From Streptomyces sp. CHD11 (GTDB lineage: Bacteria > Actinomycetota > Actinomycetes > Streptomycetales > Streptomycetaceae), in the NCBI RefSeq assembly GCF_018638295.1, contig NZ_JABTTS010000009.1:1-48781 (forward strand): a stretch of 48,781 bases of DNA. Direction: 5' to 3'. Positions within the stretch are counted from its first letter, which is position 1, and each line of letters opens with the position of its first letter. The notes under the pieces were generated by a model. That model was not told where the DNA came from, searched no databases, and saw only the letters and a program-made list of their open reading frames with translations. Below are positions 26,687 through 36,809 of the stretch, piece after piece. The position numbers were made by a program, and so were the translations under genes.

Positions 26687-27768
26687 TTCTCACCTGCCGC
26701 TTCGTTGTCGACGTACGGGGGCGTGGAGCGGTCGTCCCAGCTGTCCACCGCGTACCGGCCGGACTCGTGGTGGAACCAGTAGACGGAACTGAACCAGTTG
26801 CGCATGTTGCCGACGCATGCGCGGACGGCGGCACTCGTCTCCTTTCCTCTCACCGTGCCGTCGTCGAGCACGTCGGCAAACCGTAAGGCCTGCTGTTCGG
26901 CTTCCTGGAATTCGCGTATGCATTCCTCCACTCGATGCCTCAGATCGGCTATCGCTTCTTCGAGTGTCAGCCCCTCGTGGGTGACCAGGCTGATACCGAG
27001 GTTGTGCACCTCACTGCCCGCTATCTCCTTCGGCAGCGAGCACAGGTCGTTGTACCAGGCGGCGAATTCCTGACTGAGCAGGGCCGCCTTCCGATAGGCC
27101 GGGTTCTTTCGTACCGCATCCGGTAGTTCACAGCTCGCGCTCGGTTCCAGCAGATCGGTCCAGATCCAGTGTGCGAAAGTGAGCCGACGCAGTTCCAGGT
27201 ATTCCTCGACGGTGGGGACGATCCCCTCCGTACGATTGTGGAATTCCCGGTCGTACGCCTCGATCACCGTGTGGAAGTGCCGGGCGAACCGGGCGTTCCA
27301 GGTGTGCGGCAGAAACGCGTACAGCCGGTGCACACTGTCCGCGAGGCCCGCTACCACGGGATCCTCGTGGCGCAGGTGGTCCCCGGGACTGTCGAGGGCC
27401 GTGTGCAGCCGGTCCTTCAGCCGCCGCCAGGCGGCGGGACGGCCGTGCACGATGTCGCGGTCGTGCCGGTCGTCCCAGACGAAGAACCACGCGCTGTAGT
27501 CCGCTATCGCCTGCAGGACCTCGTCGGGGGAGCCTATGTAGTACCCCGCCATAAGGTCGGTGTAGCACAGGCCATCGGCATATTCATCCACTGTGTCCGC
27601 CGGCATGAGCCGCTTTTCGAGCAGCCACGCCCTGGTGGTCTCCTGGAGCTTCGGCCAATACGGGTGGAGTTGCCGGGGAAACGCCGCCTCGATCACCGGG
27701 AGAGACAGCGCCGGCGGAACCGCGATGGTGGTCGGTGACGATGTGGTGCCTTGAGACAAAGCATGCAC
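26683..27768 (-). CDS. cyc1: epi-Isozizaene synthase (sesquiterpene cyclase)
   Basis: A 361-residue class I terpene cyclase, the same length as S. coelicolor EIZS and closely similar by memory. It cyclises farnesyl diphosphate to epi-isozizaene. The Asp-rich motif DDRHD is at 99-103 and the NSE motif NDLCSLPKE lies about residues 240-248, both needed for the three magnesium ions. GTG 27768 is chosen because it gives [10 protein letters not shown], the known N-terminus, with AGAGGGG upstream; a TTG at 27774 would add two residues. The second gene of the operon is the P450. Confidence 0.95.
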   Translation of the reverse strand: MHALSQGTTSSPTTIAVPPALSLPVIEAAFPRQLHPYWPKLQETTRAWLLEKRLMPADTVDEYADGLCYTDLMAGYYIGSPDEVLQAIADYSAWFFVWDDRHDRDIVHGRPAAWRRLKDRLHTALDSPGDHLRHEDPVVAGLADSVHRLYAFLPHTWNARFARHFHTVIEAYDREFHNRTEGIVPTVEEYLELRRLTFAHWIWTDLLEPSASCELPDAVRKNPAYRKAALLSQEFAAWYNDLCSLPKEIAGSEVHNLGISLVTHEGLTLEEAIADLRHRVEECIREFQEAEQQALRFADVLDDGTVRGKETSAAVRACVGNMRNWFSSVYWFHHESGRYAVDSWDDRSTPPYVDNEAAGEK

Positions 27769-28003
27769 GAACAATCCCCTCTCAGCCGCCGGTCAACGCG
27801 CGCCCGTCCCCCGAGCCGGGCGCACGCCGTGCGTATCACCGCACCTCCATTCAGCACCACAACTGACCGTTCTGGGAACGGATTTGCTTCTTTCACTACT
27901 TCTACGCGCACACGGACGAACGAACGCCCGGCCGGAGAGAGGTCCGGCCGGGCGTTGTGCGGGCGGGCGTTGTGCGGGCGGCGGTGGAGGGTGCCGGCGG
28001 CGG

Positions 28004-28654
28004 TCAGTCGTTGGCGACCACGGGGTAGCGCGGCTCGTTCTCGGCCATCTGCCGCAGCGCGTCCTTCCGCTCCCGCTTGGACAGCCGGTCGATGTAGAGG
28101 TAGCCGTAGAGGTGGTCGGTCTCGTGCTGCAAACACCGTGCGAAGTAGCCGGTGCCCCGCACCCGGACCGGGTTGCCCTTCTCGTCCTGCCCCACCACCT
28201 CGGCGTAGTCCGGACGGGGCAGCGACGCGTACGCGGTGGGCACCGACAGACAGCCCTCGCTGCTGTCGTCCAGCCGGCGCCGCTCGGCGGGCAGCTCGAC
28301 CAGCTTCGGGTTGCAGATCACGCCGGTGTGGCGCGCTCCCTCGTCGTCCGGGCAGTCGTAGACGAAGACCTTCAGGCCGACGCCGATCTGGTTGGCGGCC
28401 AGGCCCACGCCCTCGGCGGTGCGCTGGCTGGCGAACATGTCGGCCACCAGCTGCTGGAACTCCTCGCCGAAGTCCGTGACGTCCGCGCACTCCTTGTGCA
28501 GCACCGGATTGCCGACCACCGTGATCGGACGCGAGGTACCGCGCTCCCGCCAGGCCGCCTCACGCTCCTCGCAGTCCTGCGTGTCGATGACGTACCCCTC
28601 GTCATCGACGGGGAGCACGCCCGCGTGCTGCTGATCGGTGTCCTGCTGAGCCAT
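28004..28654 (-). CDS. def: Peptide deformylase
   Basis: A 216-residue metalloenzyme that removes the formyl group from nascent N-termini. All three motifs are intact: [10 protein letters not shown] at 82-91, EGCLSVP at 133-139 (metal Cys) and QHETDH at 176-181 (two metal His and catalytic Glu). The first 40 residues form a charged extension absent from E. coli Def, common in actinobacterial members. Stand-alone gene; terpene cyclase upstream in the same direction but separated by 235 bp. Confidence 0.95.
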   Translation of the reverse strand: MAQQDTDQQHAGVLPVDDEGYVIDTQDCEEREAAWRERGTSRPITVVGNPVLHKECADVTDFGEEFQQLVADMFASQRTAEGVGLAANQIGVGLKVFVYDCPDDEGARHTGVICNPKLVELPAERRRLDDSSEGCLSVPTAYASLPRPDYAEVVGQDEKGNPVRVRGTGYFARCLQHETDHLYGYLYIDRLSKRERKDALRQMAENEPRYPVVAND

Positions 28655-28803
28655 GACCGACGTACGCCTTCCTCAGTGAAACCCAGGTTGATGCTCGATA
28701 CAGGGTACGGGGAAACGCGCCCCGGGAGAGGCGCGGGACCGCGTCGCCGGGCGGCTCCGCCGCGGGGTGCGACCAGGCCATCACCGGCCCGCGGCCGGCG
28801 TTC

Positions 28804-29784
28804 CTAACAGACCTCTTCCAGGTCTCTCCAGTCCCTGGAGTCCGGGCTGTCCGCGACCCACCCGTCCAGCAGTCCCCGGACCAGCGACGCCGGCGCGGCC
28901 AGTCCGCACTCGCGCTCCGGCACCCACAACTGCCCGTCCGTGACATGGCCCAGCGGTCCGGGATGGCCCGGCTCGCTGTGGTCGTGCGGGTCCAGGTGCT
29001 CGCCCTCGCCCTCGTCGGACGGCATCCGGGACTCCGAGCACATCCGGCACAGCAGCCGCACGGAGGACGACCAGTCCTCGGCGGCGAACCCGGCGTCGGA
29101 GGCCAGCTGTTCCAGCGCGTCCCGGTCGGACTCGGAGGCGGCCTCGAGCAGCACCACCCAGGTCGGTACCGGCGAGGGCGCCCACAACTCGATCTCGTCG
29201 AACACCGGATAGGTGTGCCCGGCGGCGGTGCTGCGCTCTCCGTGCGGCACGCCGTCGTGCAGGACGACCTCTCCCCAGCGGCGGCCGGAGGACGGCAGCG
29301 GAATGGACAGCACCTCGATCCGGGCGGGGTCCAGACGCCGGCCCCACACCACCTCCGCCTCCCCCTCCGGGGAGAGCCGTACGGCGGCGCTGCCCAGGTC
29401 CATGCCCAGGGGCTCACCGGCTTCGGTGGCCGAGCCGGGCACTTTCAGCCCGTAGGCCTGCCAGGCCCGCCGGGCCAGCGGCCAGTCCTGCAGCGCGGTC
29501 GCGGCGATGCCCACGTTCCACCAGTCGGGAGCGCCGGTGGCGCGGTCGAGCAGGGCCACGGCCCGCAGGCCGGCGGCGCGCGCCTGCTCCCAGTCGTGCC
29601 GGAACTTGTGCAGCAGCGCGAGATTGAACCAGGACTCCGACAGCCAGGGTTCCAGATCGGCGGCCCGTGTCAGCAGCGCGCCCGCGTCCTCGTACCGGCC
29701 GTCGCCGATGAGCGTGAACGCGCGGTCCGTGGCCTGCCGCCAGGAGGCGGAGGGCCGGTGCCGTCCCTTGCCGAAGATCCTCAC
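28804..29784 (-). CDS. TPR-containing hypothetical protein
   Basis: A protein of about 326 residues. Residues near 10-110 form TPR-like helices (RAFTLIGDGRYEDAGALLTR, SWFNLALLHKFRHDWEQARA, WWNVGIAATALQDWPLARRA). The middle carries a beta-rich domain (VVWGRRLDPARIEVLSIPLP) and the C-terminal part contains two Cys in LLCRMCSESR and an acidic, His-rich linker. No enzyme motif is recognised. GTG 29784 gives VRIFGKGRHRPSASW, the conserved-looking start with GGGAA upstream; an ATG at 29895 would add a 37-residue Arg-rich segment. Conserved in Streptomyces at this place as recalled; function unknown. Confidence 0.75.
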   Translation of the reverse strand: MRIFGKGRHRPSASWRQATDRAFTLIGDGRYEDAGALLTRAADLEPWLSESWFNLALLHKFRHDWEQARAAGLRAVALLDRATGAPDWWNVGIAATALQDWPLARRAWQAYGLKVPGSATEAGEPLGMDLGSAAVRLSPEGEAEVVWGRRLDPARIEVLSIPLPSSGRRWGEVVLHDGVPHGERSTAAGHTYPVFDEIELWAPSPVPTWVVLLEAASESDRDALEQLASDAGFAAEDWSSSVRLLCRMCSESRMPSDEGEGEHLDPHDHSEPGHPGPLGHVTDGQLWVPERECGLAAPASLVRGLLDGWVADSPDSRDWRDLEEVC

Positions 29785-29941
29785 GATTCCCGCCTGCCCG
29801 TTCCGTTCGGTGGGCCGGCTCTTCCGCACCGCACCCCCGGACACCCTCTCCTTCGCATCCAACCACGTACGGCCACGAGGACGCTCATTACCCATGGGTT
29901 ACCCAGCCTCGCACAGGGTCGGACAGCCCTCTTCGCGGCTC

Positions 29942-30563
29942 TCACCACGAGCGGTCTCCGTACTCACGCGCCCCCTCCAAGGTCGGTGACAGGACCCGGG
30001 CCGGTGCTTCGACGACCTCCGGCGCGTACTCCCCGCCGGCGGCGGGCCGCGGTTCCTCCGGGGCGGTCAGCGGCCCGCCGGGATCTCCTTCCCGGGACTT
30101 CTCCTCGTACGCGTTCACCACCCGGACGATCCGCGCGGCGAGCGGTTGTTCCCGGTGCGGGCCGGCCTGGCGTCCGACGCTGCTCGGCGGCGGCCGGCAG
30201 GACGGCGGTGGCACCGGCGGGGACCGGGTCGACGAGGCTGAGCCGGCCGATGTCGTGCAGGCGGCGAGCACGGCGTCGCGCGACGCGGTGAGGGAAAGCA
30301 GGGAGAGCAGGGAGAGCAGCACCAGCGCGTACGCGGCCCCGCCCAGTCGTCGAAGACGCCCTGGCGGTACAGGGGCTGGAAGCACACGACGACGCCTCCC
30401 ACGGCCAGCACCCGGCGGGCCGGGCCGTCGCCGCGCCCGACGTGCGGCACGCTGCCGGACAGGGACGCGGCGACCACCACGGTGACGACCCGGTCACCCG
30501 GGGCCGGCCGTCCCGCGATCCCCCGAGCAACGCGTACGACAGCGGTCCGGCGGCGAGCGGATT
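29942..30563 (-). pseudogene. Decayed HD-domain (HD-GYP-like) membrane phosphohydrolase
   Basis: Three frames each hold plausible fragments in the right order. Frame pieces on the minus strand: ANPLAAGPLSYALLGGS (about 30560-30500), VVTVVVAASLSGSVPHVGRG through FQPLYRQGVFDDW (about 30495-30340), AAYALVLLSLL with SRDAVLAA (about 30330-30260), LHDIGRLSLVDPVPAGATAV (about 30260-30180, the second half of an HD-type metal site), and QPLAARIVRVVNAYEEKSRE to the TGA at 29942. These match in order a multi-pass membrane protein with C-terminal HD domain known near sigR/rsrA in streptomycetes, but frameshifts and large deletions (most of the central membrane region and part of the HD domain) make it non-functional. 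Confidence 0.7.
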
Positions 30564-30612
30564 AGCACGTACGAGTGACAGGAAGGGCCGGGGACGGCAG
30601 GAGATCAGGAGG

Positions 30613-30911
30613 TCAGGACTCCTGCGGGGTGGCCGTGATGTCCTGGTCGGGAACCGCCTGACCGGAACGGATCAGGTCGAGCCGTCCCATGACCTTGGAG
30701 CGCAGGTCGCCCGGAACGTCGTCCTGCCCGCAGCAGCGCTTGACCAGTTTCTTCACCGCCTGCTCGAGTCCGTACTTCTCCAGACAGGGCGAGCATTCCT
30801 CGAAGTGGTGCTCGAACTTCACACAGTCGGAATCCGGCATCTCACGATCGAGGAACTCATAGAGATGATCGAGGATTTCGCTGCAATCCGTCTCGTGCGG
30901 CTCTCCGCAGC

Positions 30912-30915
<4 letters not shown>
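30613..30915 (-). CDS. rsrA: Zinc-binding anti-sigma factor RsrA
   Basis: A 100-residue ZAS-family anti-sigma factor that binds SigR and releases it on thiol oxidation. The zinc/redox set is C11, H37, C41 and C44 (HHFEECSPC), with additional C3, C31, C61 and C62, matching S. coelicolor RsrA. Oxidation forms an intramolecular disulfide involving C11, ejecting zinc. The start ATG at 30915 overlaps the SigR stop region (30912-30914), giving coupled, stoichiometric synthesis. Confidence 0.96.
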
Positions 30916-31763
<848 letters not shown>

Positions 31764-31821
31764 GCGGCGGACTTCCTCTCCTACGGTGGCGGTGCCGTCG
31801 GCCGGCACATACGTCCGTCCC

Positions 31822-31848
31822 AACAGCGGGAGCCCCCCGGGCATTCCC
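31822..31848 (-). promoter_or_regulatory. SigR-dependent promoter (sigRp2)
   Basis: On the minus strand, GGGAAT (31848-31843) and GTT (31824-31822) are separated by exactly 18 bases, a perfect match to the SigR consensus GGGAAT-N18-GTT. It would start transcription near 31815 and produce the SigR' mRNA, a positive feedback loop. Confidence 0.85.
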
Positions 31849-31853
31849 GGGTG

Positions 31854-32648
31854 TCAGCCGAGGGCGCCCGTCCACCGCACGACGGCGCCGGTCACCACCG
31901 CGACGGCCTCCTCCTGTGTGATGCCCGCCCGCTTGGGCACCGCGAAGCCGTGATCGCCGTGGGGAACCTCGACCAACTCATGGGCGCCCTCCGGGAACTC
32001 CCCCGGCCTGCCGAAGGGATCGTTGCCGCCCTGGACGACCAGTGTGGGCACGCCCGCGCCCAGCAGCTCGGCGGCACGGGACTTCTCGGGTCTGCCCGGC
32101 GGGTGCAGGGGGAAGCTCAGGGCGAGCACCGCGCGGGCGCCGAGTTCGGTGGCGGTGCGGCAGGCGACGCGGGCACCGGCGCTGCGTCCTCCCGAGATCA
32201 CCGGCAGTCCCGGCCCCGCCAGCGCGGGCCAGACGCCGCGCCAGCCGGTGTCCAGGGCCTTCGGAGCGGGGGCGACCTTCTTGCCGGCCACCCGCCAGGG
32301 CTGTTCGACGAGGGCCACGGTCACACCGTGCGCGGGGAGCTCGGCGGCGAGCGCCTGGAGGTCCCGGGCCCCGATGCCGCCACCGGCGCCGTGGCTCACC
32401 GCGAGGACCAGGCGGGCACGGCGGTGGGCGCGGTGCCAGGTGATCCGGGCGGTACCCGCGTCGGTCTCCACGGTCTCGGGCGTTTCCGCCGGGCCGGGGG
32501 TGTCCGCCGCGTTCGCCGCGTCCGGGGCATCTGTCATATCTGTCGCGCCTGTCGTGTCTGTCTCGCCTGTCGCGTCCGTCGTGTCTGTCGCGTCCGTCGT
32601 GTCTGTCTCGTCCGTCGTGTCTGTCTCGTCCGTCGTGTCAGGGATCAC
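31854..32648 (-). CDS. Alpha/beta-hydrolase family protein with repeat-coded acidic N-terminus
   Basis: A 264-residue protein. Residues 1-60 are a low-complexity T/D/E/A segment (e.g. DTTDETDTTDATDTTDATGE), coded by a 9-bp tandem repeat. The rest is an alpha/beta hydrolase of the KANL3/Tex30-like type: LVLAVSHGAGGGIGARDLQA (oxyanion region), the nucleophile elbow VISGGRSAGARVACRTA (G-x-S-x-G as GRSAG), VVQGGNDPFG (Asp region) and VPHGDHGFAVP (His). The GTG at 32648 follows the upstream gene's stop by one base, so it is translationally coupled. Substrate unknown. An ATG at 32537 would remove most of the repeat. Confidence 0.85.
   Translation of the reverse strand: MIPDTTDETDTTDETDTTDATDTTDATGETDTTGATDMTDAPDAANAADTPGPAETPETVETDAGTARITWHRAHRRARLVLAVSHGAGGGIGARDLQALAAELPAHGVTVALVEQPWRVAGKKVAPAPKALDTGWRGVWPALAGPGLPVISGGRSAGARVACRTATELGARAVLALSFPLHPPGRPEKSRAAELLGAGVPTLVVQGGNDPFGRPGEFPEGAHELVEVPHGDHGFAVPKRAGITQEEAVAVVTGAVVRWTGALG
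32531..32638 (-). repeat. 9-bp coding tandem repeat, 12 units
   Basis: Twelve contiguous 9-bp units of the form CYGTCxxxx (plus-strand), alternating mainly CTGTCTCGT/CTGTCGCGT with CCGTCGTGT. On the coding strand each unit encodes T-x-D type tripeptides. The multiple-of-three unit keeps the frame open if copy number changes. Confidence 0.85.
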
Positions 32649-32649
32649 G

Positions 32650-33465
32650 TCAGAAGAGTGTGCCCTCTTCCGGTGCGGCCAGCTCCTCCAGCAGTTCCGG
32701 TCCGTTGTTGCGGACGTTGCTGACCGCCGTGGTCACCGGGTAGGCGCGCATCAGGCCGCCCGGCGGCGGGGCCAGCAACCCGCGCAGCTCGTCGGTATCG
32801 GTGCGGGCCGGGTCCAGCCAGGCGTCCCAGCGGTCCGGCGTGAGCATCAGCGGCATCCGGGGGTGGATGTCCGCGAGGGCCTGCGGGCCGTCCGCCGGGG
32901 ACTCGGCGAGCGGGCCGCTCTCCGCCTCGGTGGTGATGACGGAGCAGGTCACCCACCAGGCCCGGGGGTGGTCGTCCGGCAGCGTCCGGTCCCGCCAGAA
33001 CTCGTACAGCCCGGCCATGGCGAACACCGAGCCGTCGGCCGGCGTCACGAAGTAGGGCTGCTTGCGGGGCCGCTTCTTCTTCCCCTCCACCTCCAGGTCC
33101 CGCTCCTGCCGGCCGGTGACCCACTCGTAGTAGCCGTCCGCGGGGAGGATGCAGCGCCGGGTCGAGAAGGCACGGCGGTAGGACGGCTTCTCGTGGACGG
33201 TCTCCGCACGAGCGTTGATCATCCGGGCGCCGCCCTCGGGTGTCCTGGACCAGGAGGGCACCAGTCCCCACTTCAGCTTCCGCAGCTGCCGAACCGGGCG
33301 CGGGTCGGAGACGTCTTTGAGGGCACGGTCGAGGACGGCGTAGACCTCCTTGGTCGGCGCCACGTTGAAGTCGGGTTCCAGGGTCTCCTCCGGCTCCCAC
33401 TTCTCGACCTCGAAGACGCCCGCCAGATCCTCGGGCCTGCGACTCGCTGCATACCGTCCGCACAT
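32650..33465 (-). CDS. SRAP-domain (HMCES/YedK-type) DNA-protein crosslink protein
   Basis: A 271-residue SRAP protein. The catalytic Cys is residue 2 (MCGRYA), exposed after Met removal, and forms a thiazolidine crosslink with abasic sites in single-stranded DNA. Other motifs are FNVAPTKEVYAVL (conserved N), WGLVPSW, INARAETVHEKPSYRRAF, RRCILPADGYYEW (catalytic Glu) and HPRMPLMLTPDRWDAWL (catalytic His). ATG 33465 is fixed by the need for Cys 2. It protects abasic sites during replication. The downstream hydrolase starts one base after its stop. Confidence 0.93.
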   Translation of the reverse strand: MCGRYAASRRPEDLAGVFEVEKWEPEETLEPDFNVAPTKEVYAVLDRALKDVSDPRPVRQLRKLKWGLVPSWSRTPEGGARMINARAETVHEKPSYRRAFSTRRCILPADGYYEWVTGRQERDLEVEGKKKRPRKQPYFVTPADGSVFAMAGLYEFWRDRTLPDDHPRAWWVTCSVITTEAESGPLAESPADGPQALADIHPRMPLMLTPDRWDAWLDPARTDTDELRGLLAPPPGGLMRAYPVTTAVSNVRNNGPELLEELAAPEEGTLF

Positions 33466-33516
33466 ACGTGCAACACTGCCAGACTCCGTACGCACACAGG
33501 GAGCGATCCGAAACAC

Positions 33517-34248
33517 ATGGAAAGCATGGTCAGCACCGCGTCCGCGTCGTTCGGCTCCCTCTGGGACGAGGTGTCCGGCACCCAGCCCGACCCCGATGTG
33601 TGGGTGGCCGTCGCCACCCTGGTCGCCGCGGCCGCCGTCATCCTGCCGCACGCTCTGTGGCGGCTGTCCCGCAACGCGATCACCATCGCCCACGAGGGCG
33701 GTCACGGGCTGGTGGCACTGCTCACCGGCCGGACGCTGACCGGCATACGGCTGCACTCGGACACCAGCGGGCTGACCGTCAGCCGCGGCAAGCCGACCGG
33801 CATCGGCATGATCCTCACCGCCGCCGCCGGCTACACCGCTCCCCCGCTGCTGGGTCTCGGCGGCGCCGCGCTGCTCGGCGCCGGGCGCATCACGCTGCTG
33901 CTGTGGCTGGCCACGGTGCTGCTGATCGCGATGCTGGTGATGATCCGCAACGCCTACGGGGCGGTGTCGGTGCTCGTCACGGGATGCACGTTCGTGCTGG
34001 TGTCCTGGCTGACCGGGCCCCAGGTGCAGGCCGCCTTCGCCTATGCCGTGGTGTGGTTCCTGCTGCTCGGCGGGGTGCGTCCGGCCTTCGAGCTCCAGGC
34101 CAAGCGGTCCCGCGGGGGCGCGGGGGACTCCGACGCGGACCAGCTGTCCCGGCTGACCCACGTACCGGCGGGGCTGTGGCTGTTCCTGTTCCACGCGGTG
34201 TCGCTGTGCTCGCTGCTCGGCGGAGGCAGGTGGCTGCTCGGCCTGTGA
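33517..34248 (+). CDS. M50-family (S2P-like) membrane protein
   Basis: A 243-residue polytopic membrane protein with a zinc-protease-like IAHEGGHGLVALLTG (H-E-x-x-H) in an early segment. About six hydrophobic segments follow, including LLGLGGAALLGAGRITLLLW and TVLLIAMLVMIRNAYGAVSV. This matches the peptidase M50B-like family. Typical site-2 proteases also have an NPDG-like motif with a third zinc ligand, which is not obvious here, so catalysis is uncertain. ATG 33526 is a possible alternative start with GGAAAG directly ahead. Divergent from the SRAP gene. Confidence 0.85.
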   Translation: MESMVSTASASFGSLWDEVSGTQPDPDVWVAVATLVAAAAVILPHALWRLSRNAITIAHEGGHGLVALLTGRTLTGIRLHSDTSGLTVSRGKPTGIGMILTAAAGYTAPPLLGLGGAALLGAGRITLLLWLATVLLIAMLVMIRNAYGAVSVLVTGCTFVLVSWLTGPQVQAAFAYAVVWFLLLGGVRPAFELQAKRSRGGAGDSDADQLSRLTHVPAGLWLFLFHAVSLCSLLGGGRWLLGL

Positions 34249-34355
34249 TCCGCCGGCACCGCGGACCGGTCCGCCACCACCCGCGCGCCGCTGACGGACG
34301 GCCCCGGCGCAGGTGGTGAGGGGCCTTGCCATGCCCCTCCTTATAGAGTGGCCCC

Positions 34356-35672
34356 ATGGCCCCGAACCCCACGCACACCGCTCTCTGGCCCGCCCCGCAC
34401 GCAAGCGGAGCCGTCGACGCGACGGTCCACGTGCCCGGGTCCAAGTCGGTCACCAACCGTGCCCTCGTGCTCGCCTCCCTCGCCTCCGAGCCGGGCTGGC
34501 TGCGCCGCCCGCTGCGTTCCCGCGACACGCTGTTGATGGCGGACGCGCTGCGCGCCATGGGGATCGAGATCGAGGAGGGCGTGGGACCCGACGGCACCGG
34601 CGAGGCCTGGCGGGTGCTGCCCACGGGACTGCACGGTCCGGCCACCGTCGACGTCGGCAACGCCGGCACCGTGATGCGGTTCCTGCCCCCGGTGGCCACG
34701 CTGGCCGACGGCCCCGTCCGCTTCGACGGCGACCCGCGCTCGTACGAGCGTCCCCTGAACGGAGTCATCGACGCGCTGCGCCGGCTGGGTGCCCGGATCG
34801 ACGACGAGGACCACGGCGCGCTGCCGATGACCGTGCACGGGGGCGGCGCGCTGGACGGCGGGACGGTGGAGGTCGACGCGTCCTCGTCCTCCCAGTTCGT
34901 CAGCGCCCTGCTGCTGTCCGCGCCGCGCTTCAACCAGGGCGTGGAGGTCCGGCACACCGGCGCGACGCTGCCGTCGCTGCCGCACATCCGGATGACGGTC
35001 GACATGCTCCGCGCGGTGGGCGCCCAGGTCGACACCCCCGAGTCGGGCGGCGAGCCCGACGTCTGGCGGGTCACCCCCGGCGCCCTGCTGGGCCGGGATC
35101 TGACCGTCGAGCCCGACCTGTCCAACGCCCAGCCGTTCCTGGCGGCGGCCCTGGTGACCGGCGGCAGAGTGGTCGTCCCGGACTGGCCGGCCCGGACCAC
35201 CCAGCCCGGCGACAGGCTGCGGGAGATCTTCACCGAGATGGGCGGCTCCTGCGAGCTGACCGAGTCCGGGCTCGAGTTCACCGGTTCCGGCGCGGTCCAC
35301 GGCATCGACGTGGACCTCGGCGAGGTCGGCGAGCTGACGCCGGGCATCGCGGCCGTCGCCGCGCTCGCGGACTCTCCGTCCACCCTGCGGGGCGTGGCCC
35401 ATCTGCGGCTGCACGAGACGGACCGGCTGGCCGCGCTCACCAAGGAGATCAACGAACTCGGCGGCGACGTCACCGAGACCGCCGACGGGCTGCACATCCG
35501 CCCGCGCCGGCTGCACGGCGGGGTCTTCCACACCTACGAGGACCACCGGATGGCCACCGCCGGCGCGGTCATCGGCCTCGCGGTCGACGGCGTGCAGATC
35601 GAGAACGTGGCGACGACGGCGAAGACCCTGCCGGACTTCCCCGAGCTGTGGACCGGGATGCTCGGGGCGTAG
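34356..35672 (+). CDS. aroA: 3-Phosphoshikimate 1-carboxyvinyltransferase (EPSP synthase)
   Basis: A 438-residue shikimate pathway enzyme that transfers enolpyruvyl from PEP to shikimate-3-phosphate. It shows [15 protein letters not shown] (P-G-S-K-S-x-x-x-R), the [15 protein letters not shown] segment, [15 protein letters not shown] (N-A-G-T-x-x-R), [16 protein letters not shown]-type [16 protein letters not shown] and [13 protein letters not shown] (D-H-R-x-A). The glyphosate-site region reads NAGT rather than GNAAT-like resistant types. Nine nt ahead of rsgA in the same direction, which suggests cotranscription. Confidence 0.95.
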   Translation: MAPNPTHTALWPAPHASGAVDATVHVPGSKSVTNRALVLASLASEPGWLRRPLRSRDTLLMADALRAMGIEIEEGVGPDGTGEAWRVLPTGLHGPATVDVGNAGTVMRFLPPVATLADGPVRFDGDPRSYERPLNGVIDALRRLGARIDDEDHGALPMTVHGGGALDGGTVEVDASSSSQFVSALLLSAPRFNQGVEVRHTGATLPSLPHIRMTVDMLRAVGAQVDTPESGGEPDVWRVTPGALLGRDLTVEPDLSNAQPFLAAALVTGGRVVVPDWPARTTQPGDRLREIFTEMGGSCELTESGLEFTGSGAVHGIDVDLGEVGELTPGIAAVAALADSPSTLRGVAHLRLHETDRLAALTKEINELGGDVTETADGLHIRPRRLHGGVFHTYEDHRMATAGAVIGLAVDGVQIENVATTAKTLPDFPELWTGMLGA

Positions 35673-35681
35673 GGGTCCACC

Positions 35682-36692
35682 ATGCGCCGTTACGGCAAGC
35701 ACACCGACGAGGACGACATCCGCTCGCGTCCCCACCGCAAGGGCAACCGGCCGCGTACCCACATCCGGCCCAAGCACGAGGACGCCGCCGGGGGGCTGGT
35801 CCTCACCGTCGACCGGGGCCGGCTGACCTGCCTGGTCGAGGACCGGGTGGTGATGGCGATGAAGGCCCGTGAGCTGGGCCGCAAGGCGGCGGTGGTCGGC
35901 GACCGGGTGGCGATCGTGGGCGACCTGTCCGGGAAGAAGGACACCCTCGCGCGGATCGTGCGGATCGAGGAACGCACGTCGGTGCTGCGCCGTACCGCGG
36001 ACGACGACGACCCCTACGAGCGGGTGGTCGTGGCCAACGCCGACCAGCTCGCCGTCGTCACCGCCCTCGCCGATCCGGAACCCCGCCCGCGGCTGATCGA
36101 CCGGTGCCTGGTCGCGGCGTACGACGGCGGTCTCGAGCCGCTGCTGGTGCTGACCAAGTCGGACCTCGCACCCCCCGACAAGCTGCTGGAGCTCTACGGC
36201 GACCTGGACATCCCTTATGTCGTCACCAGCCGTGCGGAGCTGGAGAGCGGCGAGGCCGTGGAGCGGGTGCGGGCGCAGCTGGACGGCCGGATCACGGCGT
36301 TCGTGGGGCACTCCGGGGTCGGCAAGACGACGCTGGTGAACGCGCTGGTGCCGGAGGACCTCCGGCGCACGACCGGCCATGTCAACGCGGTGACGGGGCG
36401 GGGACGGCACACGACGACCTCCGCGCTGGCACTGCCGCTGTCGGGCGGGGAGGGCTGGATGATCGACACCCCGGGTGTGCGCTCCTTCGGACTCGCCCAT
36501 GTCGACCCGTCCCGGGTCATCAACGCCTTCCCGGATCTGCAGCGTGGCACCGAGGGCTGTCCGCGCGCGTGCAGTCACGACGAGCCGGACTGCGCGCTGG
36601 ACGCCTGGGTGGCCGGGGGGCACGCGGATCCGGCCCGGCTGTATTCGCTGCGGCGGCTGCTGGCGACCCGGGAACACTCCGACGGCGACTGA
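35682..36692 (+). CDS. rsgA: Ribosome small-subunit maturation GTPase RsgA
   Basis: A 336-residue circularly permuted GTPase that acts in late 30S assembly. An N-terminal OB-fold precedes the GTPase, whose motifs come in permuted order: G4 TKSD (158-161), G1 GHSGVGKTTLVNALV (about 207-221), then DTPGVRSFGL (G3). The C-terminal zinc domain has CPRACSHDEPDCAL (C-x3-C-x-H-x4-C). ATG 35682 follows AGGGG by 6 nt. Likely cotranscribed with aroA. Confidence 0.95.
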   Translation: MRRYGKHTDEDDIRSRPHRKGNRPRTHIRPKHEDAAGGLVLTVDRGRLTCLVEDRVVMAMKARELGRKAAVVGDRVAIVGDLSGKKDTLARIVRIEERTSVLRRTADDDDPYERVVVANADQLAVVTALADPEPRPRLIDRCLVAAYDGGLEPLLVLTKSDLAPPDKLLELYGDLDIPYVVTSRAELESGEAVERVRAQLDGRITAFVGHSGVGKTTLVNALVPEDLRRTTGHVNAVTGRGRHTTTSALALPLSGGEGWMIDTPGVRSFGLAHVDPSRVINAFPDLQRGTEGCPRACSHDEPDCALDAWVAGGHADPARLYSLRRLLATREHSDGD

Positions 36693-36809
36693 CCTTCGCG
36701 TGTTTGCCGTGACCTCCGGACGGTAAGTGCATAATCGCACCGAGCCGGACCTGAACCTGCCGAACCTGGCGAAGCGGTCACCGTACGTGGCACTGCGGAA
36801 GGACGAGAC

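Noticed and set aside
29785..29895. ATG 29895 as start of the TPR protein
   Set aside because: The extra 37 residues are Arg-rich without repeat character; GTG 29784 begins the sequence that looks conserved. Not excluded with certainty.
32531..32638. CRISPR-like array
   Set aside because: Units are 9 bp, contiguous and in a coding frame with no spacers; it is a coding tandem repeat.
36693..36809. Guanidine riboswitch ahead of the SMR gene
   Set aside because: No ykkC-type conserved blocks or paired ACGR-loop hairpins could be identified.
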